Shown here one piece after another: positions 48,635 through 58,259 of a DNA stretch of 64,000 nucleotides. The position numbers were made by a program, and so were the translations under genes. A model generated the notes under the pieces. That model was not told the DNA's origin and made no database searches. It was given only the letters and a program-made list of their open reading frames with translations. How positions within the stretch are numbered: position 1 is the first letter of the stretch; each line of letters starts with the position of its first letter. The stretch comes from JAGQOZ01 sp041399205 (GTDB lineage Bacteria; Planctomycetota; Planctomycetia; Pirellulales; Pirellulaceae), in assembly GCA_041399205.1 (NCBI GenBank), contig JAWKTK010000024.1:76115-140114 (forward strand), written 5' to 3'.

Positions 48635-49746
48635 CTACTTCAAACCCGATTTTTGGAACAGCGCACCGGTAGCTAGACGGCCGGGGTTTCTGGCTAGTTT
48701 ATCCGAGATGACTCGGACATCATCCAGAATGGGCTCCAGGCGATAACTGATCTCTTCGATATTGGCGGCCGCGCTGTTGAGTCGGTTGTACAGTTCGGGG
48801 TTGTGGACAAACTGGCCCAAACTTCCTTCGCCCGTGTTCAGAACTTTCGCAAAAACCTCCAACTCCTTCAGGACACTGTCCAAGCGGTTGGCGCTGCTGC
48901 CCAGCGACGTCACGATGTCCGTTCCTTGTTCGCCCAACGGTTCGGTTAGTCCCTTCAAGAAACGCAAGTTCTGTTCGGCTTCATTCGCCACACGCTGGAT
49001 GCCGTCCGTGACGCCTTTGATGCCTTCCATGACCTCGCCCGCGTCGTCTACCAATTTGGGAAATGCTTCCAGTGCTAAGCGAAGTTGGTCACTGATTTCT
49101 TCGTCGGTAACAATTTGATTAACGGAAGTCATTACCGTATCAAAGCGGCCCAAGGCAGATTCGAGTGCACCAGAATACGATTGAACCCATCTTGATTGTT
49201 CACGACCACGTTGTTCAAGTTTGTTGCCACTCGGCTAATCTCCTGCCCAGCCGATTCAATGGAATCAAGCGTGCCTCGCAAGTCCGTGGCAAAGTCGCTC
49301 AGCATATTCATAAAATTGCCGGCCGAACTCATGAAATCCTGAGCCACCACACCTTCCAGGTAAGCGCCATCAGCCAGTGGTTCCGGCGGCAGATTGGAAA
49401 GCGGATCGGGAACGAATTCCATCATGGCATCGCCCAACACGTTTCCGGTACCGATGCGACAGATTTCGTTTTGCCGCAGCGGTCGATCGGCGTCAATTTT
49501 GGCGGTCACCAACACACTGCCGTCGTCCTGCAGGTCCACTTGCGTAATTCGCCCGACCAGGATGCCGCTCTTACGCACCGGCGTGTTGACGGTTACACCC
49601 GGAGCGGATTCGAAACGCACGTAGATGGTTCGCGAATCCTTTAGCCCCGTCGGAATGTCACCGAACAGCACGATCAAGATAACGGTGATGATCAGCGTGG
49701 CCATGACCAACACGCCAACGCGAAACTGGATGACTCGTTCGTCCAT
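48635..49746 (-). CDS. mlaD: MCE/MlaD-family lipid-binding protein, one frameshift
   Basis: The N-terminal part (49132-49746) has a membrane anchor (VGVLVMATLIITVILIVLFG) and the MCE domain (YVRFESAPGVTVNTPVRKSG, VGRITQVDL). After a single-base break near 49145 the second part (to 48635) continues as a helical tail (DTVMTSVNQIVTDEEISDQL, GSLGQFVHNPELYNRLNSA). Joined, about 370 residues. MlaD binds phospholipid in the periplasm between MlaFE and other components. It lies 77 bases after the ATPase gene. A missing or extra base near NRIL(V)ALESALG explains the break. Confidence 0.88.
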
Positions 49747-49823
49747 GTTGCCTTTTCCTCTTTGACTGTACGCCGTGAAGACGTTTCACCGTTGGTCGCT
49801 AGATTGCGAACGAGTGTTCCTCG

Positions 49824-50669
49824 TTATTCGTCAAAAACGTCACTGCTCTCAAGCCGCATTTCGCGAAGTCGATCTCCCGCTTCGCCGTGAATAAACTGCT
49901 GCACTCGCTTGTCATTGCATTCGTCCAGTTGGCTGGGTGGCCCGTCAAACAAGACTTGCGATTCATACGGATCCAGACGCGGGACAGGGTACACCATGAC
50001 CACTCGATCAGCCACTTTTCTGGCCGTGTTCATATCGTGCGTAATCACAATGCTGGTGACATTACTGCGTTTCTGCGTCTGCATGATCAATTCATTAATG
50101 ACGTCGCTCATGATCGGGTCCAGACCGGTGGTGGGTTCGTCATATAGCACAACGTCCGGGTTCATGGCCAAGGCCCGAGCCAATCCGACTCGTTTCCGCA
50201 TGCCACCGGACAATTCGGCAGGCTTCTTGAAAACCACGCTTTCCGGCAGGCCGACTTCCAACAAGTTTTGACGAACGATTCGTTCAATTTCGGTTCGCGA
50301 ATATTCACCGTGTTGCTTTAGCGGGAACGCCACGTTTTGCCCAATAGTCAGGCTATCGAAGAGCGCGGCTTGTTGAAAAACAAAACCAAAACGAGTGCGT
50401 TGTTCCGCCAGTTTCCGAGCGGACAGTTTGGTCAGCTCCTGCCCATCAAACAACATGCGACCGGACGTCGGTTTCACCAGACCAATGATAGTCTTGAGCA
50501 ATACCGTCTTGCCGCAACCGCTTTCCCCGATGATAACCAGGGTTTGGCCTCGAGGCACGCTCAGGTTGATGTCTCGCAAAACAAGTTGACTGCCGAAGCG
50601 CACATGTAATGCCTCCGCTTGGATGATAGGGTGATCTTGTTCGTGCCGATCGTTGGCAGACGCAATCAT
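49824..50669 (-). CDS. mlaF: ABC transporter ATP-binding protein MlaF type
   Basis: 281 residues. Walker A (GESGCGKTVL), Q-loop, signature (LSGGMRKRVGLARAL) and Walker B (VVLYDEPTTGLDP) are complete. The MlaF-like C-terminal part is present. It powers phospholipid transport with MlaE and MlaD. It follows mlaE by 12 bases and precedes mlaD, the canonical E-F-D order. Cytosolic, membrane-bound via MlaE. Confidence 0.93.
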   Translation of the reverse strand: MIASANDRHEQDHPIIQAEALHVRFGSQLVLRDINLSVPRGQTLVIIGESGCGKTVLLKTIIGLVKPTSGRMLFDGQELTKLSARKLAEQRTRFGFVFQQAALFDSLTIGQNVAFPLKQHGEYSRTEIERIVRQNLLEVGLPESVVFKKPAELSGGMRKRVGLARALAMNPDVVLYDEPTTGLDPIMSDVINELIMQTQKRSNVTSIVITHDMNTARKVADRVVMVYPVPRLDPYESQVLFDGPPSQLDECNDKRVQQFIHGEAGDRLREMRLESSDVFDE

Positions 50670-50681
50670 GAAACCAGCTCC

Positions 50682-51548
50682 TTATAGGAATGATGCGCCT
50701 TGTGGCCACAGAGCAAAATAGATGGCGTCCAACGCCACGTTCATAAAAAAGTCCGAAGCCAAAATCAACACGAATGATTGCACAAATGCAGCCGTGGCTG
50801 CCTGTCCCACACCGTCCGCACCGGGCTGGCAGGTGAATCCTCGGTAGCAACTAATCAGTGCGATGATGGCGCCAAAGACGAAGCTCTTCATAATTCCGCC
50901 ACTAAAATCCCACGTACTGACAAACTGTTGCGAATTGTACAAATAGTGATGTTTGTCGATGCCCAACACAAAAATACTGTAGGCGTAACCGCCAATGACA
51001 CCCATAAAATCTGCCATGATGGTCAGCGAAGGAATCACAAAGAAGCAAGCCAAAAAGCGAGGTACTACCAAGTAGTGAATTGGATCGGCCCCCATACTAT
51101 CGAGCGCATCAATTTGCTCAGTCACTCGCATGGTTCCCAATTGCGCCGCCAACCGACTGCCGACTCGTCCGGCTAGCATCGTAGCGGCCAAGACTGGCCC
51201 GAGTTCACGGACCAGAGACATGTTAATGACCGCCCCCAGACGAGTCTCCAGTCCGAGCTGTTGAAACTGGAAATAGCTTTGCACAGCCAGAATGACACCG
51301 ATGAACAGCCCCGTCAGCGAAACGACGGGCAGGCTCAAGACGCCCACGTCAAACAAGTTGGGCAATAGCGTTTCCTTGCGTGGCAAGCGAGTTAGCATCC
51401 ACTGAAATGTCTTCAGGCAGAAGAGCGCAAATTCGCCAACGACCGTCAGTAGGTTGATCACAAACCAACCGCTATCGCAGATAAATTCGTAGCTCGGCGT
51501 CAGCCAAGTCCGTTGGTGATTCGAATTGTCCAGTGTTCCGGTAGCCAT
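50682..51548 (-). CDS. mlaE: ABC transporter permease MlaE type
   Basis: 288 residues from the ATG at 51546-51548; the longer frame to 51686 would cross the clpC terminator, so this start is preferred. MlaE-family spans and motifs are present (SLTGLFIGVILAVQSYFQF, ATMLAGRVGSRLAAQLGTM, VTEQIDALDSMGADP). It forms the membrane core with MlaF. No MlaB/MlaC gene is nearby, as is common outside proteobacteria. Confidence 0.92.
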   Translation of the reverse strand: MATGTLDNSNHQRTWLTPSYEFICDSGWFVINLLTVVGEFALFCLKTFQWMLTRLPRKETLLPNLFDVGVLSLPVVSLTGLFIGVILAVQSYFQFQQLGLETRLGAVINMSLVRELGPVLAATMLAGRVGSRLAAQLGTMRVTEQIDALDSMGADPIHYLVVPRFLACFFVIPSLTIMADFMGVIGGYAYSIFVLGIDKHHYLYNSQQFVSTWDFSGGIMKSFVFGAIIALISCYRGFTCQPGADGVGQAATAAFVQSFVLILASDFFMNVALDAIYFALWPQGASFL

Positions 51549-51662
51549 TCCGTTTGCTCGCGCAGCCTCAGAGATTCCACTTCCTCTCGTCCATTTTCGA
51601 CTCGAACACTTCGGCAACTTGAATGGATTAGGATGACTTTGACGGCAATTTTCTAATTGCAC

Positions 51663-51699
51663 AAAAAAGGCTGCTATCGAACTCATCGACAGCAGCCTT
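51663..51699 (-). terminator. Intrinsic terminator of clpC
   Basis: AAGGCTGCT (51667-51675) pairs perfectly with AGCAGCCTT (51691-51699), a 9-bp stem with a 15-base loop. On the minus strand the stem is followed by TTTTTT (51663-51668). It sits 32 bases past the clpC stop and before mlaE, separating the two units. Confidence 0.85.
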
Positions 51700-51730
51700 G
51701 AATGACAGCGTGGAGAACAACAAACCAGTG

Positions 51731-54286
51731 TTACTTGGCGTCACTACCTTTTGACGAACCCGCTGCATCGCTAGCAGCGGCAGCTACTGGCTCCGGCTTG
51801 TCTTCCGTCTTCATGCCCTTGAAATCGAGTCGAATGACTTTTCCATCGTCGTTTTTGATCGTTCCCACGACGATGCGGTCCATGCCTTGGAATTCACCCT
51901 TCAAAAGTTCTTCCGAAAGCGGATCTTCGATAAAGTTCTCTAAGGCTCGGCGAAGTGGTCTGGCACCATAATCCAGGTTCGACCCCTTCTTGATCAAGAA
52001 CTGCTTGGCGTCGTCCGCTAGTTCCAGTTCGTGACCACGTTCCCGCAGTCGCTCGCGCACCTTGCCCAATTCCAAGTCAATCACTTGCTTCAGGTCTTCG
52101 TTGGTCAGATGGCGGAAGATAATCGTATCATCCAAGCGATTCAAGAATTCCGGTCGGAAGAACTTTTCAATTTCGTCAAAAACTCGACGTTTCATACTGT
52201 CATACGAAGCGTCATCGTCGGGAGCTTGGAAGCCGAACGATTGTTCATTCTTAATCGCGTCGGCACCCGCATTGGTCGTCATGATCAACACGCAATTGCG
52301 GAAGTCCACGTTTCTACCGAAGCTATCGGTCAAACGTCCTTCTTCCATAACCTGCAACAACATGTTGAAGACGTCCGGATGGGCTTTTTCAATTTCATCC
52401 AACAAGACGACGGCATACGGACGACGACGAATTTTTTCGGTCAGCTGACCGCCTTCTTCGTATCCAACGTAACCGGGAGGCGCACCGATGAGACGGCTAA
52501 CGTTGTGCTTCTCCATGTATTCGCTCATGTCGATCTGGATCAACGCGTCTTCGTCGCCAAACATGAATTCAGCCAACGCTTTGGCCAGCAACGTCTTACC
52601 TACACCTGTTGGTCCGGCAAAGACAAAGCAACCGGTCGGTCGTTTGGGATCTTTCAGACCGCTGCGACTACGGCGAACAGCTTTGGCAATAGCCTTGACC
52701 GCTTCACCTTGGCTAATGACCTTCTTGTGTAGATCATCTTCCATCCGCATCAAGCGCAGGCTGTCTTCGGTGGACAAACGAGTTAACGGAATGCCGGTCA
52801 TCTTGGAAACAACTTCCGCAATGACTTCTTCGTCAACCACGCCGTCGGTTTGCTGCGATTTTTCTCGCCAATCACGAGTAATCGTTTCCTTCTTTTTGCG
52901 AAGCTTGTCAGCTTGATCTCGAAGCGCTGCTGCTTTTTCAAAATCTTGATTCGCAACGGCTTCTTCTTTGTCCTTGTTCAGGCGTTCGACTTCTTCGTCA
53001 ATTTCTTTCAGATCTGGCGGACGAGTCATCGTGCGCAGACGGACTCGAGCACCCGCTTCGTCAATCACGTCGATCGCTTTGTCCGGCAGACAACGTCCCG
53101 TGATATAGCGACTGGACATTTCCACGGCAGCCACTACGGCATCATCTGTAATTTGGACGCGGTGATGTTCTTCGTAGCGATCACGCAGTCCCTTAAGGAT
53201 TTCCACGGCTTCATCTTTGGTCGCGGGATCAACCATGATCAACTGGAAGCGTCGATCCAAGGCACTGTCTTTTTCAATGTACTTGCGGTATTCGTCCAGC
53301 GTGGTGGCACCAATACATTGGATTTCACCTCGCGCCAAAGCCGGCTTCAGCACGTTCGCCGCGTCGATGGCGCCTTCCGCTCCACCGGCACCCACTAGCG
53401 TGTGCAATTCGTCAATGAACAGAATCGTGTTTTTGGCGCGACGCACTTCGTTCATCACGGCCTTGATACGTTCTTCGAATTGGCCTCGGTATTTGGTTCC
53501 GGCCACCATCATGGCCAAGTCCAAAACGACAATTCGCTTATCGGCCAGCAATTCAGGGACATCCCCGGCGACTACTCGTTGCGCAAATCCTTCCACAATG
53601 GCCGTTTTGCCCACACCGGCTTCGCCCAACAGCACCGGGTTGTTCTTGGTGCGGCGACACAGAATCTGGATCGCTCGTTCGATTTCTCGTTCACGCCCAA
53701 TAACCGGATCCAACTTGGTTTGACGAGCCAATTCGGTCAGATCGCGACCAAAGCTGTCCAGGGCTGGCGTTTTGGATTTGCCGCCTTTGGCAGACGCACC
53801 TTCGCCGCCACCTTCACGGCCGCCGCGAGAAGATTCGCCGGCTTCCATACCGTGTCCCAACAGGTTCAGCACTTCTTCGCGAACTTCTTCTAGCTTCAGG
53901 CCCAGATTCATCAACACCTGAGCCGCAACGCCCTCTTGTTCGCGAAGCAGGCCCAACAGAATATGTTCGGTGCCGACGTAATTGTGGTTTAGATTCCGAG
54001 CTTCCTCCATCGAATATTCGATGACTTTTTTCGCTCGAGGTGTCTGCGGCAGTTTGCCCATGGTGACCATTTCCGGGCCACTTTGCACCAGCTTTTCCAC
54101 TTCCAGACGAATCTTGCGGAGGTCCACGTCCAAGTTTTTCAAAACGTTGGCCGCGACACCACTTCCTTCCTTGACCAAGCCAAGCAAGATGTGTTCTGTC
54201 CCAATATACTCGTGGTTAAATCGCTGAGCCTCTTGGTTGGCCAGCTGCATCACCTTACGAGCTCGATCCGTAAAACGTTCATACAT
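51731..54286 (-). CDS. clpC: ATP-dependent Clp protease ATPase subunit ClpC
   Basis: 851 residues, the usual ClpC length. Two Clp N repeats open it (FNHEYIGTEHILLGLV; LNHNYVGTEHILLGLL). AAA-1 has Walker A GEAGVGKTAIVEG and Walker B ILFIDELHTLVG; a UVR/M-type coiled region is at about 430-470; AAA-2 has GPTGVGKTLLAKALAE and VVLLDEIEKAH. It unfolds substrates for ClpP or acts with an adaptor such as McsB. A perfect terminator follows the gene. Confidence 0.96.
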   Translation of the reverse strand: MYERFTDRARKVMQLANQEAQRFNHEYIGTEHILLGLVKEGSGVAANVLKNLDVDLRKIRLEVEKLVQSGPEMVTMGKLPQTPRAKKVIEYSMEEARNLNHNYVGTEHILLGLLREQEGVAAQVLMNLGLKLEEVREEVLNLLGHGMEAGESSRGGREGGGEGASAKGGKSKTPALDSFGRDLTELARQTKLDPVIGREREIERAIQILCRRTKNNPVLLGEAGVGKTAIVEGFAQRVVAGDVPELLADKRIVVLDLAMMVAGTKYRGQFEERIKAVMNEVRRAKNTILFIDELHTLVGAGGAEGAIDAANVLKPALARGEIQCIGATTLDEYRKYIEKDSALDRRFQLIMVDPATKDEAVEILKGLRDRYEEHHRVQITDDAVVAAVEMSSRYITGRCLPDKAIDVIDEAGARVRLRTMTRPPDLKEIDEEVERLNKDKEEAVANQDFEKAAALRDQADKLRKKKETITRDWREKSQQTDGVVDEEVIAEVVSKMTGIPLTRLSTEDSLRLMRMEDDLHKKVISQGEAVKAIAKAVRRSRSGLKDPKRPTGCFVFAGPTGVGKTLLAKALAEFMFGDEDALIQIDMSEYMEKHNVSRLIGAPPGYVGYEEGGQLTEKIRRRPYAVVLLDEIEKAHPDVFNMLLQVMEEGRLTDSFGRNVDFRNCVLIMTTNAGADAIKNEQSFGFQAPDDDASYDSMKRRVFDEIEKFFRPEFLNRLDDTIIFRHLTNEDLKQVIDLELGKVRERLRERGHELELADDAKQFLIKKGSNLDYGARPLRRALENFIEDPLSEELLKGEFQGMDRIVVGTIKNDDGKVIRLDFKGMKTEDKPEPVAAAASDAAGSSKGSDAK

Positions 54287-54418
54287 AGTTTGGGGCTCCT
54301 CAGGAGCAACGCATTCTGCGGCAGCACCGCACCTTGGTCAAAGGTTGAATGCGAAGAATTGCCTTGGGTCTGTTTTTCGAAAGTTTTCTAAAGTCTGTCA
54401 TGTAACTTAGTGAGTTTA

Positions 54419-55054
54419 TCACGCCGCGTCACGTAGGGAACCTTGTTCGTGGACGTCCGAATCGGATCGCATCGAATTTTCCGGATGTACCATTTCTGAA
54501 AATGTCGTCCGTTCGGTTCGCTCCAACTGGTACCACTCGTGGTCAAGCTCCATCCCCCATGGCTCGGCCGCCTCTAAACGCTGCAGAATTCGCAACTGGT
54601 CCCTGGCGAATTCCCAATTCTGTTGATGGCGATACAGGGTAGCCAACATGAGTCGCGTTTCAACGTCACGAGGACACCGTTTCAGGATTCGCAGCAAGCA
54701 GCCTTCGGCGTTTGACCATTCACCCTTCAAGTATTGGTGTTGTGCCTGCAAGAACAAGTCTTCGTCGTTGGTATTCCACGCATCGATGAATGCCGAAATA
54801 TCACCGCGAAAACAAACGCCAAAGTAAATCCCCGCAAAAACACTCGTTGCCAGCGCCGCCAACCACAATGAAAGTCGAATCTGACCGTCCAACAAATGCG
54901 GCCAAACAAAGCTGCTGACCAACAAGAAATTTAGGAACAGACCAAATCCCAACGCTACGGCAAAACCAGCTAGGTGGGCTCGATACCACGCCCACGGCAA
55001 ACCGGGCCAAAACCCAATCAACCAAATTCCTAACTTCGTGCCTCGTCCTTTCAT
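54419..55054 (-). CDS. Membrane protein with two spans and a TPR-like tail
   Basis: 211 residues from the ATG at 55052-55054; upstream in-frame codons have no ribosome site. Two membrane spans at about 25-75 (GFAVALGFGLFLNFLLVSSF, SLWLAALATSVFAGIYFGV) are followed by a helical region with TPR-like pairs (AQHQYLKGEWSNAEGCLLRI, RLMLATLYRHQQNWEFARDQ). No catalytic motif. It lies before clpC on the same strand with 132 bases between. Function unknown. Confidence 0.8.
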   Translation of the reverse strand: MKGRGTKLGIWLIGFWPGLPWAWYRAHLAGFAVALGFGLFLNFLLVSSFVWPHLLDGQIRLSLWLAALATSVFAGIYFGVCFRGDISAFIDAWNTNDEDLFLQAQHQYLKGEWSNAEGCLLRILKRCPRDVETRLMLATLYRHQQNWEFARDQLRILQRLEAAEPWGMELDHEWYQLERTERTTFSEMVHPENSMRSDSDVHEQGSLRDAA

Positions 55055-55234
55055 ATCGCTGGAGAATCCTTTCCGTTCTAACTTGACAGGCACATTTGGA
55101 CTATTCGTGGTTAGCGCGGCCCAGGTAAAGTGCTCCCGACGCAAACTCGCGTACAATGTCCTAAATTCCAAGATTCGTCGCAAGACAAATTGGCAAGTCT
55201 TGTTCCAACCAAGCTTTTTCCAAAGAAAAACGAA

Positions 55235-56302
55235 ATGAGCGAACCGCCTGCTGAACTTCTTCGCATCGTTGACGCTTGCGTGAATCGAGCCGCTGAAGGA
55301 CTGCGGACAACGGAAGATTTTGTTCGTTTTGCACTTGACTGTCGATACTTGTCGGAAGAAATCAAAACGCTGCGTCATCGCTTGGTTCGAACCGTCGAAG
55401 AAAGCGTTTGGAGCAAGCGAGCGTGGATGCGAGACGCCGTGCGGGACGTGGGGCGACAAGTGTCTGTACCCAGCGAATCGGTGCGTAACAGCGAAGTAGC
55501 GTTGGTCCGCGCCAATCTTGCTCGGACCCAGCAGGCACTGCGAACGCTGGAAGAGACCGCCAAGCTAAGCAACATCGATCATGCCGAATGGGAAGCGTTA
55601 CGCTACGCAGTCTATGCCATGGAATCAGCCGTATTGAACTCGATTTCCGGCCACCAGAGCTTAAGCCAACATCGTTTATACGTGCTGACAGAGGACGCGG
55701 ACCTGCCTGACTTTGAAGCGAAGATCAAGGCGATTTTGTCGGCATCCCAAGAATTGCAATTCCCGCTGGTGATTCAATTGCGAGAAAAAAAATCGTCGGA
55801 CCGCGTCATGTTGTCGCGCTGCCGCCAACTTCGCGAATGGACGGCCAACACGGACGTGCGTTTCATTGTGAATGATCGACCCGACCTCGCCAAACTGAGT
55901 CATGCCGATGGCGTTCACTTAGGACAAGATGATCTGGACGTCAGTAGTGCTCGGCGCATTCTAGGCCCCGAAAAATTAATCGGCGTTTCGACTCATTCGC
56001 TGGCGCAAGCCAAACAAGCGGTCGTGGATGGCGCCAACTATTTGGGTTCGGGCCCTACCTTTCCGTCCAAGACCAAGCAGTTTGACGAATTCGCCGGCAT
56101 CCAGCTCGCTCGGCAAATTACCACCGAAATCAACTTACCAACGTTTGCCATCGGCGGCATCGATCTTCAAAACATGGCTCAAGTCCTGAACACCCAAGTG
56201 CACGGTATTGCGGTTTGCCACACGGTGTGGCACGCTGCGAATATCGGTAATGCCATCCAATCCATTGCGCGGCAATTCACTGACTCGAACTCAATTGTGT
56301 GA
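55235..56302 (+). CDS. thiE: Thiamine phosphate synthase (ThiE) with N-terminal ThiD2-like domain
   Basis: 355 residues. The N-terminal ~150 residues (RIVDACVNRAAEGLRTTEDF, LRTLEETAKL) match the ThiD2-type domain seen in front of ThiE in several phyla. The C-terminal half is ThiE: RLYVLTEDA, FIVNDRPDLAKLSHADGVH, LGQDDLDV, GVSTHSL, YLGSGPTFPSKTK and AIGGI, with the active-site Asn, Asp, Lys and Ser present. It joins HMP-pyrophosphate to HET-phosphate. Start at 55235, since sequence upstream is not conserved-like. Confidence 0.92.
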   Translation: MSEPPAELLRIVDACVNRAAEGLRTTEDFVRFALDCRYLSEEIKTLRHRLVRTVEESVWSKRAWMRDAVRDVGRQVSVPSESVRNSEVALVRANLARTQQALRTLEETAKLSNIDHAEWEALRYAVYAMESAVLNSISGHQSLSQHRLYVLTEDADLPDFEAKIKAILSASQELQFPLVIQLREKKSSDRVMLSRCRQLREWTANTDVRFIVNDRPDLAKLSHADGVHLGQDDLDVSSARRILGPEKLIGVSTHSLAQAKQAVVDGANYLGSGPTFPSKTKQFDEFAGIQLARQITTEINLPTFAIGGIDLQNMAQVLNTQVHGIAVCHTVWHAANIGNAIQSIARQFTDSNSIV

Positions 56303-56317
56303 CAAAGTAGATTCGCC

Positions 56318-57211
56318 ATGACGACAAAAAAGACGCTGCAGGCTTTCATCGTTCAAAGCTGTTTGTCGATCGCCGTGATATCGATCATGGTCGATGTTTC
56401 GTTCGCTCAGATTCAATATGCGGCAGCCAAACAGTTGTGTGAACTTGAAGAACGAGACATCGGTGAAAGTAGCGGCTTGATTGCGTCGGTTCGACACCCA
56501 GGCATTTTTTGGACGCACAATGATTCCGGTCACGATCCCAAACTGTACGCGTTTGACCGCCAAGGCAAACATCTGGGAACGTGCAAAGTAGACAAAGCCA
56601 CATGTGAAGACTGGGAAGATATCGCCAGCATGCAGATCAACGGGCAGTCGTATTTGGTGGTAGGCGACGTTGGTGACAACGTGAAGAAACGCGCAGCTTG
56701 CCGACTTTATTTCATTCCCGAACCGAAAACACCCAAGGACGAATCCAAAGCAGAATACAGGTTGGACTTCACTTACGACGCCGGACCCATCGACTGCGAA
56801 GCCATTGCTTATGACGCTCAACAGCATCAGATCATCCTGGTCGAAAAAATCATGCTGGGTGTTTCCAGCCGAGTTTACGCGGTGCCGCTACCAACCGTGC
56901 TGACCAAAAAAATGGCCGCCTCGGCCAAATTAATCGGCCGTATCCCGGTGGTGATGACCACCGGCATGGACATCTCGACAGACGGACTGCGGATGGTCAT
57001 TGGAACGTACGGACCCGGCTATGAATTCCAGCGACAACCAGAACAATCGTGGCAAGAGGTCTTTACCAAACCAGGGCGCATCATCAGTCTGCCTCAGCGC
57101 CGCCAGGGCGAAGCCATCTGCTATGGCAGCGATGGCCGCACACTTTATTTAACCAGCGAAAAAAAGCCCACGCCCCTGTTTGAAATTTCGCCCATCCAAG
57201 AAATAAAGTAA
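56318..57211 (+). CDS. Secreted protein with beta-propeller-like repeats, unknown
   Basis: 297 residues, 15 bases after thiE, so likely cotranscribed. A signal peptide (VQSCLSIAVISIMVDVSFAQ) leads to repeats with Asn/Asp (SGLIASVRHPGIFWTHNDSG, WEDIASMQINGQSYLVVGDV, DISTDGLRMVIGTYGPGYEF). The 'FWTHNDSG' opening and the spaced strands resemble six-bladed propellers of esterase-like or PQQ-type families. No catalytic set was located. Confidence 0.8.
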   Translation: MTTKKTLQAFIVQSCLSIAVISIMVDVSFAQIQYAAAKQLCELEERDIGESSGLIASVRHPGIFWTHNDSGHDPKLYAFDRQGKHLGTCKVDKATCEDWEDIASMQINGQSYLVVGDVGDNVKKRAACRLYFIPEPKTPKDESKAEYRLDFTYDAGPIDCEAIAYDAQQHQIILVEKIMLGVSSRVYAVPLPTVLTKKMAASAKLIGRIPVVMTTGMDISTDGLRMVIGTYGPGYEFQRQPEQSWQEVFTKPGRIISLPQRRQGEAICYGSDGRTLYLTSEKKPTPLFEISPIQEIK

Positions 57212-57296
57212 ACTTCGTCGCACTCAGATCGACACGTAAGTATGCAAACCACTCCTGTTTCACGCAGAAATCAACCGTCTTTTACGCTAGGACAAC

Positions 57297-57854
57297 ATGC
57301 AGTTTGAAGTTGAAAAGAAGTTTTGGGTAGACGACCTGGAAGCCGTGAAACAGCAAATTCGTGACATGGGGGTTTCCGTCGAAGCGGCCGTCGAACAGAC
57401 CGACTATTACTTCAACCATCCAGCGCGAGACTTTGGCGAAACGGACGAAGCACTTCGTCTACGTCGCATCGGCGATCAAAACTTCATCACCTACAAAGGT
57501 GCTCGTATTGATTCCACCACCAAGACGCGACGAGAACTAGAAACCGCCCTGGTCAATGGTCCGCAGACGTTTGAAGACTTCAGTGATTTGCTTAACCTGC
57601 TGGGATTTCGCCCCGTGATGACCGTCCGCAAACTGCGTCGCAAAGCGCATATTCCTTGGGAAGGCGAAACGGTGGAACTAAGCCTGGACGAAATCGATCA
57701 GCTAGGCACCTTCGTCGAATTGGAACTGACCAGCGACGCCGAACGATTAGAACGAGCCAAGGGAATTATTGGTTCGCTCAGTCAACACTTGCGTCTGGAT
57801 CGAGAAGAACGGCGGAGCTACCTGGAATTGCTGCTGCATCAACTCGGCCCGTAG
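57297..57854 (+). CDS. CYTH-domain protein (class IV adenylate cyclase / triphosphatase type)
   Basis: 185 residues. The ExExK signature of CYTH proteins is at the N-terminus (QFEVEKKFW) and conserved acidic/basic strands follow (EALRLRRIGD, ITYKGARID, RRELETAL, LDEIDQLGTFVELEL). CYTH enzymes hydrolyse triphosphate-containing substrates (ThTPase, inorganic triphosphate) or make cAMP; the subclass cannot be decided from sequence alone. It follows the secreted gene by 85 bases. Confidence 0.9.
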   Translation: MQFEVEKKFWVDDLEAVKQQIRDMGVSVEAAVEQTDYYFNHPARDFGETDEALRLRRIGDQNFITYKGARIDSTTKTRRELETALVNGPQTFEDFSDLLNLLGFRPVMTVRKLRRKAHIPWEGETVELSLDEIDQLGTFVELELTSDAERLERAKGIIGSLSQHLRLDREERRSYLELLLHQLGP

Positions 57855-58259
57855 CTCCGTATTGACGATTGCCCGTTAACCGTCGGCTCATCCATCCGGT
57901 TCGTCAACAATGACACTTGACGGTCAACGAGATTTTGAATTCAAAATCCGGCGCAGAAAATTCGTCCGCTTCTCAAGCGATTGCATTCCGCCATCCATTG
58001 GAAGTCTCCGAACGACGCCAACTCGAACAGCCAATGCAATGAATTGGGTTAGCGACCGGTAGTAGGTCAGGAGCCAGGCCAAGAGTTGCGAACCAACGAT
58101 GAATTTGTCAATGAGCCGACCAATCCCAAGAACTCACGCTTAACGGCGGCTTGCCCACTCCGGACAATGTGGTGGAACGTTGGAAACTTAAAGACGAATC
58201 GTCGTTGAACATTACTTCAACGACGATTCCAATGAACAAATTCGCTCGAACAATTGCGT
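57855..58259. other. Intergenic region between convergent genes
   Basis: 405 bases between the CYTH gene and the PEP-CTERM gene, which converge. No coding frame is convincing. It contains a perfect hairpin (58196-58229) near the PEP-CTERM stop; the rest shows nothing I can name. Confidence 0.6.
58196..58229 (-). terminator. Perfect 14-bp hairpin, probable terminator
   Basis: GAATCGTCGTTGAA (58196-58209) and TTCAACGACGATTC (58216-58229) form a perfect 14-bp stem with a 6-base loop, 30 bases past the PEP-CTERM stop. On the minus strand only a weak T-rich run follows, so termination is likely but not certain. It could also act as a 3' stabiliser. Confidence 0.6.

Noticed and set aside
53217..53723. 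168-codon plus-strand frame inside clpC
   Set aside because: Antisense of a highly conserved gene; shadow of codon usage.
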